Below, piece by piece: positions 32,351 to 43,471 of a stretch of 64,000 bases of DNA. The stretch spans positions 2,713,126 to 2,777,125 of the forward strand of contig NC_135221.1 in the NCBI RefSeq assembly GCF_052324685.1, in the 5' to 3' direction. Origin of the DNA: Brachyhypopomus gauderio (Eukaryota; Chordata; Actinopteri; Gymnotiformes; Hypopomidae). The notes under the pieces are model-generated. The model made no database searches and was not told the origin of the DNA. It was given only the letters and a program-made list of their open reading frames with translations. Made by a program: the position numbers and the translations under genes. Position 1 is the first letter of the stretch, and the number at the start of each line of letters is the position of its first letter.

Positions 32351-34487
32351 TGTCACGGAACAGCTCCGGACCCCTCCCTGTGGGCGTGTGTCTACGTCGT
32401 CTGCGTCTTGCCGTCTGCGTCTATGGCTCCTCGTGGGTGTGGTTGTGTCTGCGTGTGTTCATTCGTCCCACCTGTGGCCCGTCTCGTAATCACTCGGGGC
32501 TCATGTAGTTTGTCTATTTAATGTGCGTTCGCGCAGTGTCGTGTGCTTGTCGTTGTCTTTAGTTTGCACGTTGCATGTGTGTGTGAGAGTTTGTGTTTTC
32601 TGTGCGCGTATTGCGCAACGCAACTTCAATAAAGCAGTGACGTTGGCTGCGTATGCAAGGATCCGTGTCTCGTCCTTCCCACTGCACCCCAGCGTTACAG
32701 AACGACAAGCCGCGTTGAGACACCAGGACAATGCCCGGCTATAAGCCCAAGTCCAGGAAGGGGAAGAAGAAACCCAGCAAGCGGCATCACCGCACTTCGC
32801 CCTCGTCTTCACGGGGAAGCTCGCCCATACGGGTCGGCGTCCTCGAGTGGCACGAGACGGGTACGCCACCAGAGGGTGGCCGTGGAGTGGAGGAACACCA
32901 GCCCTCGCAGGACAAGACCATGCCTACGCTGGCGCAGCTGGAGGGAGACCCGGTATGTGCGTCCCTGCTGCGTCACGCTCGGAAGCACCTGAACCCCGAG
33001 GCGGCGGAGGGGCTCCGCCAGGAGGCGGTGCGAATATGGAGGGTGTATCACCCCTCGTCCGCCAGGGAGCCCTCACCCCTGCGGGTACACGCCGTTGAGC
33101 TCTGCGGGTTGGTGAGGGACCCCGAGAGCGAGCTGGAGGAGGGGGATTCCCCAGGCGAGGAGTCGGAGCCGGACTACGGTGGAGAGGATTACCCTCCGTC
33201 GTTGGACGATGTCTCCACCGTGGACTACGGTGGAGGGGACTACCCTCCGTCATTGGACGACGTCTCCACCGTGGACTACGGTGGAGAGGACTACCCTCCG
33301 TCGTTGGACGACGTCTCCACCGTGGACTACGGTGGAGAGGACTACCCCCCGTCATTAGACGAAGCCTCCACCGTGGGCTACGGTGGAGACTACCCTCCGT
33401 CCGAGGGCTCCGGTAGCGGAGAGGACGAGGAGAGCCTCCCCCCCTCGGAACTTTCGGTCGAGACCACGAAGGGGAAGTGGACTCCCTCTTCCGACCGCTC
33501 CAGTGACAGCGACATGGACTGTGCCCGGGGTGGCAGCCCGGAGCGACCCATGGACTGGAGCCAAGGAGAAGAGGAGGAGGACATGGAGACCGAGGGGGAC
33601 CGTCCGCACAGCCCGTTCGGCACGTCAGCCGGCCGCGCAGCACCCGGCACGTCAGCCGGCCGCGCAGCACCCGGCACGTCAGCCGGCCGCGCAGCACCCG
33701 GCACGTCAGCCGGCCGCGCAGCACCCAGTGGAGGGGCTGCAGCTACGGCTGGAGGTGGAAAGGTGCCCGCAGCTCCCAATCTCTCGCTCCTCTGGGCTCT
33801 CGTCTTGGCGCGTAGCTGGGCGCCTGTTTCATGTTTGTGTGTGCCTGTGTTCGTAAGTCTTCCCGTATGTGTGCCCAATCCGTTATTCCCTTTCGTGCCT
33901 CTGTGTGTTAGTGTGCCAGTCTGTGTGTTGGTGAACGTCCCGTTGAGTGTGTCTAACGTGTTTTCCCCCGTCTTCCCAGGGAGGGTGTTTTAGGGGGTTC
34001 GTGGCGGTCCTGCCGTCGGGGGTGACGGCTCTCGGAGGCTCGTAGACCAGCGGCTCCGGACCTGCCCGTCGGTGTAGGTTCGGGGCATTCCAGCTGCGCC
34101 GGACGCTCCGGGAGTAGCGAGCCCCTGGTGGCGGGTTCTGTCACGGAACAGCTCCGGACCCCTCCCTGTGGGCGTGTGTCTACGTCGTCTGCGTCTTGCC
34201 GTCTGCGTCTATGGCTCCTCGTGGGTGTGGTTGTGTCTGCGTGTGTTCATTCGCCCCACCTGTGGCCCGTCTCGTAATCACTCGGGGCTCATGTAGTTTG
34301 TCTATTTAATGTGCGTTCACGCAGTGTCGTGTGCTTGTCGTTGTCTTTAGTTTGCACGTTGCATGTGTGTGTGAGAGTTTGTGTTTTCTGTGCGCGTATT
34401 GCGCAACACAACTTAAATAAAGCAGTGACGTTGGCTGCGTATGCAAGGATCCGTGTCTCGTCCTTCCCACTGCACCCCAGCGTTACA
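32351..34487 (+). mobile_element. Gag-only, non-autonomous LTR retroelement
   Basis: Two direct LTRs of 349 bp (32351-32699 and 34139-34487) starting TGTCACGGAACAGCTCCGG and ending GCGTTACA. Reading them side by side I find only a handful of differences, so the insertion is young. The 1.44 kb interior holds one large frame and no protease, reverse transcriptase or integrase. The element lies inside a hAT element and is related to the solo LTRs at 9775 and 51781. Confidence 0.88.
32731..33993 (+). CDS. Gag-like protein of the LTR element, with internal repeats
   Basis: 420 codons between the LTRs. It has a very basic N-terminus (MPGYKPKSRKGKKKPSKRHH), a middle segment with ALTPAG-type and LCGLVRDPESELEEG acidic sequence, then about five copies of a tyrosine and aspartate-rich repeat (YGGEDYPPSLDDVSTVD; about residues 149-230), and four copies of GTSAGRAAP (about 291-330). 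The C-terminus is hydrophobic (VFVSLPVCVPNPLFPFVPL). No zinc knuckle or enzyme motif is seen. The start is chosen as the first ATG after the 5' LTR. Gag identity is inferred from position only; the last part may be untranslated. Confidence 0.5.
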   Translation: MPGYKPKSRKGKKKPSKRHHRTSPSSSRGSSPIRVGVLEWHETGTPPEGGRGVEEHQPSQDKTMPTLAQLEGDPVCASLLRHARKHLNPEAAEGLRQEAVRIWRVYHPSSAREPSPLRVHAVELCGLVRDPESELEEGDSPGEESEPDYGGEDYPPSLDDVSTVDYGGGDYPPSLDDVSTVDYGGEDYPPSLDDVSTVDYGGEDYPPSLDEASTVGYGGDYPPSEGSGSGEDEESLPPSELSVETTKGKWTPSSDRSSDSDMDCARGGSPERPMDWSQGEEEEDMETEGDRPHSPFGTSAGRAAPGTSAGRAAPGTSAGRAAPGTSAGRAAPSGGAAATAGGGKVPAAPNLSLLWALVLARSWAPVSCLCVPVFVSLPVCVPNPLFPFVPLCVSVPVCVLVNVPLSVSNVFSPVFPGRVF

Positions 34488-34765
34488 GGGTGTGAATTAT
34501 TAATGTGTAGTAAGGAAGATGCCTATTGTTAATGTGCAAACATCATTTTTAAATATGTAAATAACTAACAGAAATTAAGATGATTTTATTTGACAAAAGG
34601 CTATATATAACGAAAACAAAGACATTTCATGTAACAACTAATGCTTAGCTGCATCTTTGGGCACCCCTGTGCAGTTAGAATGGTACATTCAACTATGACG
34701 TTCATAGTCGACTAGGGGGTTTAGTCGACTATAGTCGAATCAGCGACTATTGCAGGTCACCCCTA

Positions 34766-35397
34766 CAATAAATTTCATTGCCGCGGTCACAAAAATGAAG
34801 TTTATGATGAAAGTAAGCAATTTTTAAATAAGCAATCCAGAGGACCATTTCCTCTGGACCTACGCTTTCCTGCCCAACCACCCCTCACACATACACACAC
34901 ACACAGTCCTTTTACATTTAGGATCCTGGGGGCAGGCATTTTACCCAGAGGCCTGTCTCACCCGTCTCCTCACCACTGTCTGTTCCTCAGTTTTTACTGC
35001 ACTTTAGACATTTAGGGCCTTTGAGGGGACGGTGTGGACAAACACTGGCCGGTGGCCCACGTTTGTCCCAGCACCTGTCCCCTCCTAACTACACCATAGT
35101 ATCACACACTACCATATATGCATATACACCAACACCTACACACAACACAGCACTGGGGGTGGAGGGGTGGGAAGGCCTTCCTTCACTCATTTTCTGCTCC
35201 CTGCCGGGGCGGGGGTGGGTCGCTAGCGCGGGGCTGGGCTGGGGGCGTCCTGGAACTGCTACCGGTCCTTGCTGGTCCAGCCATTTGCCCCCGCCGCGGA
35301 GGGTGTGTTAGTTTAGATGAATGTGTGTATTTGTCCTTGTCTCTTTTTGTATAGGGAGATGAATGAGTATGTGTTGGGGGGGCGGATATATGGGTAT
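34766..35397. other. Intergenic repeat-like DNA, interrupted by hAT and Tc1
   Basis: Contains CACACACA runs and a G-rich block (CCGGGGCGGGGGTGGGTCGC). With 38358-38900 it probably forms one older repeat, split by the hAT at 35406 and the Tc1 at 36797. No protein motif is seen. Confidence 0.4.
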
Positions 35398-35405
35398 GTG
35401 TGTAT

Positions 35406-36765
35406 CAGAGATGCTCACAAGTCATTTTTTGCAAGTCCAAGTCAAGTCTCAAGTCTTTGACCTCAAGTCCAAGTCAAGTCTCAAGTCTTTGACCTCAAGT
35501 CCAAGTCAAGTCTCAAGTCTTTGACCTCAAGTCCAAGTCAAGTCCCAAATATTTGAGTGACACTGTAGTCGCAAATCACTGTATAGTTGTAATGGTCTGT
35601 TATGACACTTCTGATGTATAATAGCTTAAACTGGTAAATAAAGAAATACAATTTTTAACAGTGCGCACGCACACACAAATGTTTTCCAGATACATTTTGT
35701 ATCCGTATTTTTCTCCAAAAAGTATTTTTCTTACAAAACATTTTTCTGGATACAATAATCTCTTCTTTCAGTAGAACATCTGCTATATTTTGTTTTAAAA
35801 AATAAAGGAGGGCTGTGAAGAAAAAAAAAAATCACATTTTTAACTATATATATATATGAAAGGTCTGCATATAAGGAAAATAGCAACCAAATTAGTCATT
35901 ATAAAATAAAAATTAAAAACAGAATTCAAATTTTACAATAATAATGATTCTGACATAAAAAGCCCTGCAGAAACAACTATTTGTCTCCTAATGAACGGGA
36001 TCAAACTCAATCTATTTGAATTTCAAGGTGTCTTTCAGTTTCCAATACAAGGAAAATGTTTATGCAACTAACGCATTACATTTTTAAAAGATCAGGATTG
36101 ACAGGGTACTTGCACTTAGCCTGGCTTGGTGAGGGCGCATTATGAGGCCTCCATGACTGAACACCCTCTCTACTGGTGCACTGGTGGCAAGTCAATACCA
36201 ATATTGCAATATTGCTAATAACCTTTCAGGCAGTGACTAACCTTTCCGGGTGGGTTTTCAGGTGGCGAATAAAATTAGATGTGGTGGAACCAGCGTCCTG
36301 TATTTTTATGCCACACACGCTGCAGTTTGCTGCTCTTCTATTTGATACTTGTACTTGTTTTGTACCCAAAACTTATTATGAATGGTGGAACAGAAGCAAG
36401 CGTCCTCACCAGCGCCGCCATGATCGCGATGTTTTGCAGCGCGCACAGCGCCAGGTTCGCGTGTGCGGAGTCGCGCGCAACGGTCGCTTGCGAAATACTT
36501 GACGCGTCGCGACCGGCGCGAGGGTCCGCGCTCCGAGAATGTTACATCAGCGGGAAGTAAAAAGCATACAGACAGGCGGAGAAAAAGTTGTCAAATGAAA
36601 CACAAAAGAACATTACAAATAAAAGATTGTTCACGAGTCTCAAATCACGAGTCCAAGTCGAGTCGCAAGTCTTTTGAATGCAAGTCTAAGTCGAGTCTGA
36701 AGTCACTGTATATGCGACTTAAGTGCGACTCGAGTCCGAGTCCCAAACTCGAGTCCCCATCTCTG
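35406..36765. mobile_element. hAT DNA transposon remnant with perfect 8-bp target duplication
   Basis: 1360 bp with inverted ends CAGAGATG and CATCTCTG, flanked by GTGTGTAT at 35398-35405 and 36766-36773. Subterminal AAGTCCAAGTCAAGTCTC repeats occur near both ends. On the minus strand at about 36100-36180 it reads PVERVFSHGGLIMRPHQARL, the hAT C-terminal dimerisation motif. The rest of the transposase is missing. Confidence 0.9.
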
Positions 36766-36796
36766 GTGTGTATATATTGGGGTGAATATGTAAGTA

Positions 36797-38357
36797 CACT
36801 GCTCAAAAAAATAAAGGGAACACTTAAACAACACAATATAACTCCAAGTCAACCACACGTCTGTGAAACCTGTTCAGTTAGGAAGCAACACTGATTGTGA
36901 ATCAATTTCACCTGCTGTTATGCAAATGGATTGACAACAGGTAGAAATGAGAGGCAATTATCAAGACCCCCCCTATAAAGGAGTGGTTCTGCAGGTGGGG
37001 ACCACAGACCACTTCTCAGTACCTATGCTTTCTGGCTGATGTTTTGGTCACTTTTGAATGTTGGTGGTCCTTTCACACTCGTGGTAGCATGAGACGGACT
37101 CTACAACCCACACAAGTGGCTCAGGTAGTGCAGCTCATCCAGGATGGCACATCAATATGAGAAGGTTTGCTGTGTCTGTCAGCGTAGTGTCCAGAGGCTG
37201 GAGGCGCTACCAGGAGACAGGCCAGTATACCAGGAGACGTGGAGGAGGCCGTAGGAGGGCAACAACCCAGCAGCAGGACCGCTACCTCTGCCTTTGTGCA
37301 AGAAGGAACAGGAGGAGCACTGCCAGAGCCCTGCAAAATGATGTCCAGCAGGCCACAAATGTGCATGTGTCTGCACAAACGGTTAGAAACCGACTCCATG
37401 AGGATGGTATGAGGGCCCGACGTCCACACATGGGGGTTGTGCTCACAGCCCAACACCGTGCAGGACGCTTGGTATTTGCCAGAGAACACCAGGATTGGCA
37501 AATTCGCCACTGGCACCTTGTGCTCTTCACAGATGAAAGCAGGTTCACACTGAGCACATGTGACAGACGTGACAGAGTCTGGAGACGCCATGGAGAGCGA
37601 TCTGCTGCCTGCAACATCCTTCAGCATGACCGGTTTGGCAGTGGGTCAGTAATAGTGTGGGGTGGCTTTTCTTTGGAGGGCCGCACAGCCCTCCATGTGC
37701 TCACCAGAGGTAGCCTGACTGCCATTAGGTACCGAGATGAGATCCTCAGACCCCTTGTGAGATCATATGCTGGTGCGGTTGGCCCTGGGTTCCTCCTAAT
37801 GCAGGACAATGCTAGACCTCATGTGGCTGGAGTGTGTCAGCATTACCTGCAAGATGAAGGCATTGAAGCTATGGACTGGCCCGCCCGTTCCCCAGACCTG
37901 AATCCGATTGAGCACATCTGGGACATCATGTCTCGCTCCATCCACCAACGTCACGTTGCACCACAGACTGTCCAGGAGTTGGCGGATGCTTTGGTCCAGG
38001 TCTGGGAGGAGATCCCTCAGGAGACCATCCGCCACCTCATCAGGAGCATGCCCAGGCGTTGTAGGGAGGTCATACAGGCACGTGGAGGCCACACACAATA
38101 CTGAGCCTCATTTTGACTTGTTTTAAGAACATTACATCAAAGTTGGATCAGTCTGTAGTGTGTTTTTCCACTTTAATTTTGTGTGTGGCTCCAAATCCAA
38201 GCCTCCATTGGTTAATAAATTTGATTTCCATTGATGATTTTTGTGTGATTTTGTTGTCAGCACATTCAACTTTGTACAGAACAAAGTATTCAATGAGAAT
38301 ATTTCATTCATTCAGGGATGTGTTATTTGACTGTTCCCTTAATTTTTTTTAGCAGTG
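36797..38357 (+). mobile_element. Tc1-like DNA transposon, nearly intact
   Basis: Ends CACTGCTCAAAAAAATAAAG at the left and, inverted, CACTGCTAAAAAAAATTAAG at the right, each bounded by the TA target dinucleotide. It encodes a DD34E transposase (37157-38104) whose N-terminal part is split off by a frameshift. It sits 31 bp from the neighbouring hAT element. Confidence 0.9.
37091..38104 (+). pseudogene. Tc1-like transposase with one N-terminal frameshift
   Basis: From 37157 a 315-codon frame runs [20 protein letters not shown] (helix-turn-helix), [14 protein letters not shown], then the catalytic blocks [17 protein letters not shown] and [11 protein letters not shown], which are the D, D and E of a DD34E active site. 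It ends GGHTQY and stops. The true start is probably ATG 37091 ([14 protein letters not shown] then LIQDGTSI), but that frame stops at about 37158 because a few bases are lost just before RRFAVS. The catalytic domain itself is uninterrupted. It catalyses cut-and-paste transposition at TA sites in intact relatives. Confidence 0.85.
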
Positions 38358-38900
38358 TACATGTGTGGGGGTATATATGTCCGCAAGAGTGTATATGGGT
38401 GTGGGTGAACGTGTGTGGGAATGTATGTGGAGGTGAATGTACATGTGTGTGTAGGTGTATATATGTGAGGGTCTACATATGAGGGTAAGTTTGGGGGTGT
38501 ATGTGTGTATACGTATGTGTTTAAGGATGGGTGTAGGTGTATACATGGTAAGGATGTATATAAGGGGTAGTATGCAGGTACTGTATATATGGGGGTGAAT
38601 GTAAGTAAGAGGTTGAGTGTATGTATGAGGACAGCTGGTTCCGTGTTGGGGGCTGGTCGTGCCTGGTCCTCTCCCGGCTGCTCCCCTGTGATTACTGCTC
38701 CGCTCCAGAGGGGGGTGCCTTGGGGTTCCAGGGCCCGGCCTGGTGCTCCGGCATGGGGGTGGTTGGCCCGCTCCCCTGGGCGGTTGTGGTCCGGGGTGGC
38801 TCAGGGCTCCTTGGCGGGAGGGGGGCCCTGCCGGGTGGGGGGTGGTTTTCCGGGGCGCGTGGCGCTGGGGCTTTGCTACTGTTGTTTTAGTGAGTGTGTG
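38358..38900. repeat. GT-rich low-complexity and G-rich DNA
   Basis: Degenerate GTGTATATGTG-type DNA (38358-38640) followed by a G-rich block (38640-38880). Open frames here have biased composition and no motif. Confidence 0.6.
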
Positions 38901-38919
38901 TGTGTGTGTGGGTGTATGT

Positions 38920-39215
38920 ATGTGTGTGTTATTCGTATCACGTGTCTCTTGTCCTATTGATATTATGGTTTGCACCTTTTGCTTGTTGTTGTCTGTGTAT
39001 TTAGGTTTATGTGTTTAGAAGTGTGTGTATTTAAGTGTTTGTGTATTAAATGTCTGTGTATTTATGTCTGACTTGTCAGAATATTGTCAGTTGTTGACAG
39101 CATAGCATATGTGTTTGCTTAAGCACTAACTGCGTTATTTCACTTCTGTAATAAAAGTTGTGCTCTACATGCTAACTGAACCTTGGCGTCTGGCTCTCAT
39201 TACAACTTCATGACG
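38920..39215 (+). mobile_element. LTR-like fragment, older copy of 47005-47351
   Basis: Matches 47095-47351 (TTATTCGTATCACGTGTCTC, TTGACAGCATAGCATATGTG, AATAAAAGTTGTGCTCTAC). The 5' part is missing or diverged. Because it lies at the same place in the 3' flanks of E and F, it predates their duplication. Confidence 0.5.
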
Positions 39216-39376
39216 TCTGTTTCTGAATCTTTTGAATATATAACCATTTGATCCACTGGAAATATAATAAAAGGGAGGATTATTTGCTTAAAATGTTTCA
39301 CACACACTGAATATTCAAAGTGTTTCACAGAAGACAGAATAATAAAGGTTTATATGATAATACTGGACATACACTT

Positions 39377-39823
39377 GGGCCACACGGTGGCTTGGTGGTT
39401 AGCACGTTTGCCTCTCAGCACTGGGGTCTTGGGTTCAAGTCTTTATCTGAGTGAAGTTTCCATGTTCTCCCTGTGTCTGCGTGGGTTTCCTCCGGGATCT
39501 CCGGTTTCCTCCCACAGTCCAAAGACATGGAGGTTAGGTAAATTGGCAGTCCCTGACAAATTCTCCCTGAGTGTGTGTCTGTGTCTCTATGTTCAATAAA
39601 AAGTAGTGTCTGTGTGTTTGCTTGTATGCCCAGTGGTGGATGGTGTTCTGCCACTAGGGTCTGTCCTCTCTCCCCTTCCTGCACCCCATTAAGTCCCCCA
39701 GGGGGCTGTGGCTTCTCGTCGGTGTGTGTGATTGGTTGTCTGTGACTTGTACCTGTGTTACATTGTAAAGCGCCTTGGGAATTCGGAAAGGCGCTATATA
39801 AATCGAACATTCATTCATTCATT
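39377..39823 (+). mobile_element. tRNA-derived SINE
   Basis: The head reads GGTGGCTTGGTGGTTAGCAC with a polymerase III B-box GGTTCAAGTC at 39432-39441. The tail AAAGGCGCTATATAAAT followed by ATTCATTCATTC resembles an L2 LINE 3' end. It interrupts E flank sequence that is continuous beside F (CATTGAGAGAACACAATCC). Confidence 0.8.
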
Positions 39824-40187
39824 AAGAGAACACAATCCAGATACAAGAGGAGATATTTGTTATAAGAACAAACTCAACTTCAAAAACACAAAGGGGAAAC
39901 CAATACAAAGAATGGAGAACCCTACACACAGCAGAACACAGTGAGCGTAACAGTGAGGAAAACACAGTCAGCAATGCTAACAGGAAGCTGAGCAGCTGCT
40001 GAAGAACCACAGGCAAATGAACCCCAGGAAGTCCCCCAGGGAGTCATCATTATGGTTCTCCGTCAGAAAGGTTTCAGTCTGCAGTCAGCAGTGCTGAACA
40101 TTGTGATAATAATGTACTGAGTACTGAACAGAGAGTTTTTCCCAAACCAAACACACCTAATGAAATGACTGACTTAGGCATCATGAA

Positions 40188-42713
40188 TTAATCAGTAGCA
40201 GTAGAGTACAGCACTTCAGAGTAGACGCTGTAGTCCAGCTGTCCTCTCTTCTCCTGTCCTCTCTTCTCCTGTCCTCTCTTCTCCTGTCCTCTTTTGGGTT
40301 TTCTCTTACTGAATTGGAAGGCAGCGTAATTCAGCTCCACAGGGTCGTGGTCCTGAGGGAACACATACAAAAGACATGAAACATTTGTACCACCCGACTG
40401 CTGTTGCAAGATTCCTACTCTTAAAATGCAAAATTATGTCAGGTGCACCAATTCATATATGCACCTGTGTGCACATTACCTGACTGGTAATCTTTGTTTC
40501 CATAGCACCCTGTTGAAGTCTCACTGTAGTGGGACAAAGACCAATTACGTGACTCCCACATCCGTCTTTCCAGTCTCTTTTAGTAAATACACGACACACA
40601 GGAGATGCACTTTCTCCATTAATATTTCTGCGTTCAGGTCTTGTACAGCTTTGTAACAGCTTTAACAGATACTCACCACTGCAGTGTTCACAGTTTCTCC
40701 TTCTACAGATTAAAACTGCCTGAGCAGAAATGACGAGCACACACACTCCCAGAGCTGCTCCCACCATCATCAGCACAGCATCCACACGACTGGCTGTGGT
40801 TTACAAATGAACAACTTCAGCATCTCAATCACCCACCAAAACCAGTCACCAACAACCAGGCTTTTTTTTTTAAATACATCACATGCATGTGTAATAAGAT
40901 TAAAAATGTATAAAAAATATTACGAAAAATGCAGTTTTAATCTGTCTGGTCATTTTGTCGGAATATCTTTGAACTCTGCAGTCTCTCTTAATATTACAAA
41001 TATTTGTGTGTGTGATAAGTCATCACAATTTGGTCATAATGTGATAACAATTTTTGTGTGTGTAATAAATAACTTTTAACAGATTATTCACAAAATATTA
41101 AGAAAAATAAGAGGGATTCTTACTGGATTCTGGGCAAAATTCTGAAAATACTAATATCATATGTAGTGCACTTGCACATGGAATAAATAACTTTAATAAA
41201 CAAACTTTAACTTACAAATAAGCATCAATTTTAATTTAAGGCTTAGTGAACATCACTTTATTATACAGTAATGCAACAGAATAACGGGGATTACCTGTTT
41301 AATTTCCCGCACATTTTATTATGTCTGGATTGTGTTTATAATGTCAGGATTGTGTTGATAATGTTGTGATTGTGTGTATGATGTCTGGATTGTGTTAATA
41401 TTGTCTGGATTGTGTTAATATTGTCTGAATTGTGTTTTTTAATGTCTGGATTGTGTTTATGATGTCTGGATTGAGTTCATAATGTTTTGATTGTGTTTAT
41501 GATGTCTGAATTGTGTTTATGTCTGGATAGTGTTTATAATATCTGGGTACATCTGTAGCTGTTTTTAACATAAACATTGCAAATCCTGCTACCAAATCCT
41601 GATATAGATCACATTAACAAGTAAGTTATAAATATGACTCACTACCACTTAGTAATATTTTTAAACACTTACTCAGACCTACTGTTGTTCCGTTTCCAAG
41701 AAGGATCTTCCCACAGGTGAGCACAGCGCAGTAGTAAGTGCCAGTATCAGAGACGCTGAGGACACTCTTGGAGAGGTTGTACACACAGCTGTGTGGAGAA
41801 GAGCTGATCTCACACTGACGGCTGCTGTTGTGGTGAGTGGAGATGATTTCAGGATGGGAGTCTCCTGCAGAAGATCTGAACCAGAACACTTGGAGTTCTG
41901 CTGTTCTCCTCTCAGAGAGGACGCTACACTGCAGAGACACGGACTCTCCTGGAGGAACCCTCCCCACATCTGGACTTTGGACCACTGATATGTTTAATTC
42001 TGCATGTCCTACTTGGAAAAATTTAGTGATCATAAATTCTTGGTATCCCTAAATTATTTTGGGCAACAAATCACAAACAGATAAATTCAGTCTTTACAGT
42101 GAATAGTGCATGATTATAGAAACAACACTTTAAATTGGTACGGGATAAACCTAATAATGTTAGAACTTACAGCATCTGTATTGTATTTGAACAGTTGAAA
42201 GAGCAGATATTACCTGTCACAGCTAAGAAAGTTCCAGTGGAAAACGTAATCACATCCACTACATAAATTCCACAGAAGTACATGCCTTCATCGTCGTTAG
42301 TGACATTGGAAAAACACAGTGAAATGCTGCTTTCAGAAATCTCCATTTTGATTCCTGTTTTGGTGAACTCAGGTAAAATTATGTAATCCATGTTTGCTGA
42401 CTTAAATCCAACCTCTTGAAATCTCTGTCCAGATTTTTGCTTATACCAAACCATTTGATCTCTACTCATGTGCTTTTCAAAAGTGCATGTCAGATTCACG
42501 GCTTCACCAAGCATAGCTGAGACGACAGCTGGCTTCTGATAAAGACCCACAGTCTGGCCAAAACCTGTCAATTAAGATGAAGTTAAATCTATGTTATGAT
42601 AATACACAGTTAAACTGGATTAACTGGTATTCTGTAAAAAATTTTTTTAACTTACTGGTTTTGTACAAAGATATAATGAAAATCCAGACTTGGGTTATCC
42701 TCATATGACACAT
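40188..42713 (-). CDS. nitr: NITR-type inhibitory receptor gene E, complete
   Basis: Six exons join in frame to 356 residues: signal 42656-42713 (MCHMRITQVWIFII), V Ig 42214-42564, second Ig 41673-42008, transmembrane 40677-40793, linker 40480-40523, tail 40188-40352. The V domain has LTC, MVWYKQ, YFCGI and FSTGTFLAVTG. The second domain carries five cysteines and ends LGNGTTV. The membrane segment reads LMMVGAALGVCVLVISAQAV. The linker encodes VRLQQGAMETKITSQ. The tail has an ITIM-like LNYAAF, four KRGQ(E) pentapeptide units from a 15-bp repeat, and LDYSVYSEV, which contains the canonical SVYSEV ITIM. It is closely related to F along most of its length, including flanks. Confidence 0.9.
41320..41545. 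repeat. Degenerate 20-bp tandem repeat in gene E intron
   Basis: About eleven copies of GTCTGGATTGTGTTTATAAT and variants in the intron between the transmembrane and second Ig exons. Short versions occur at the same place in B (about 6930-6985) and F (about 49195-49240), so the array has grown in E. Confidence 0.85.
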
Positions 42714-42851
42714 GATCTTTGATCTTTGGAGCAAAATGTTTGAAGAGAAGCTATGAGATCCTTTCAGTCCGCTCGACATTACCTGATCTGGCCACAAGAT
42801 ATTCTCTGGCCTCATTTCAAAACTGGTTCAATAGTATTGGTGCTACAACAA

Positions 42852-42874
42852 CCAATGAAATCTTATAGGAAGTG
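42852..42874 (-). promoter_or_regulatory. Candidate CCAAT and ETS sites upstream of NITR E
   Basis: CCAAT at 42852-42856 and AGGAAGTG at 42867-42874, about 139 bp upstream of the start codon, as for D and F. Confidence 0.3.
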
Positions 42875-43251
42875 TTACTTCAGAGAAAAACTACTGGAGT
42901 GGAAATACATTTGTGTACAATTTCACAAAAAGTGTGACCATGTTGAATGTGTTCATGCTATTTGTATTTTTCATTTTTCATAGAGTGCATGTTGAGAACA
43001 CAAGTTTACACCTATACAAAAAGTGATTTATTTCAGGTTTTATCTACCAAACTATAAAGTTTCATACGCTTCATTGGTAATTGGTACTGTAGCCTTTACA
43101 TTGCTTACACTGAATGGCCTTCTATAATCAGCAGTATTAAGCTAGCCTTGTCACAACAATGGTGTAAATTTCCAGTGTGTGCACCTCCTTTATTTGACAT
43201 GTTTTTTAAATTCATAACACAGATCTTCAGTAGGATTCGGGGCACACCCTC

Positions 43252-43471
43252 TCCTCCTCTCTTGTGCTAACGGGTCGCTCAACGGAGGATGGGTTCCCTT
43301 TTGAGTCTTGGTCCCAAGGTTTCTTCCTATTCCCCACCATCTAGGGAGTTTTTCCTTGCCACTGTCGCCTTTGGCTTGCTCATTAGGGATCTGGACCCAT
43401 ACGATTGTAAAGCTGCTTTGTGACAATATGTGTTGTAAAAAGCGCTATATAAATAAATGTGACTTGACTTT
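43252..43471 (+). mobile_element. L2-type LINE 3' end, inserted in E upstream region
   Basis: Reads AGGGAGTTTTTCCTTGCCAC, AAGCTGCTTTGTGACAATAT and AAAGCGCTATATAAATAAAT, the same 3' end as the LINEs at 20615 and 44092. The matching D flank (29950) lacks it. Confidence 0.8.

Larger units (their letters stand above)
31635..34765. mobile_element. hAT-type element hosting an LTR retroelement
   Basis: Inverted ends AGGGGTG (31636) and CACCCCT (34758-34764), with subterminal TAGTCGA motifs at both sides (TAGTCGAATC, TAGTCGACTAATAGTCG-like at left; TAGTCGACTATAGTCGAATC at right). On the minus strand, 32021-32248 reads KCKLCHQRLSFRMTSTNMAY followed by HLKR, a BED-type zinc finger as at the N-terminus of hAT transposases. 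The LTR element 32351-34487 is inserted inside. Target duplication is unclear. Confidence 0.65.

Noticed and set aside
39385-39441. tRNA gene
   Set aside because: Only the promoter boxes of a tRNA-like head are present, with no cloverleaf that I can fold and a SINE body attached.
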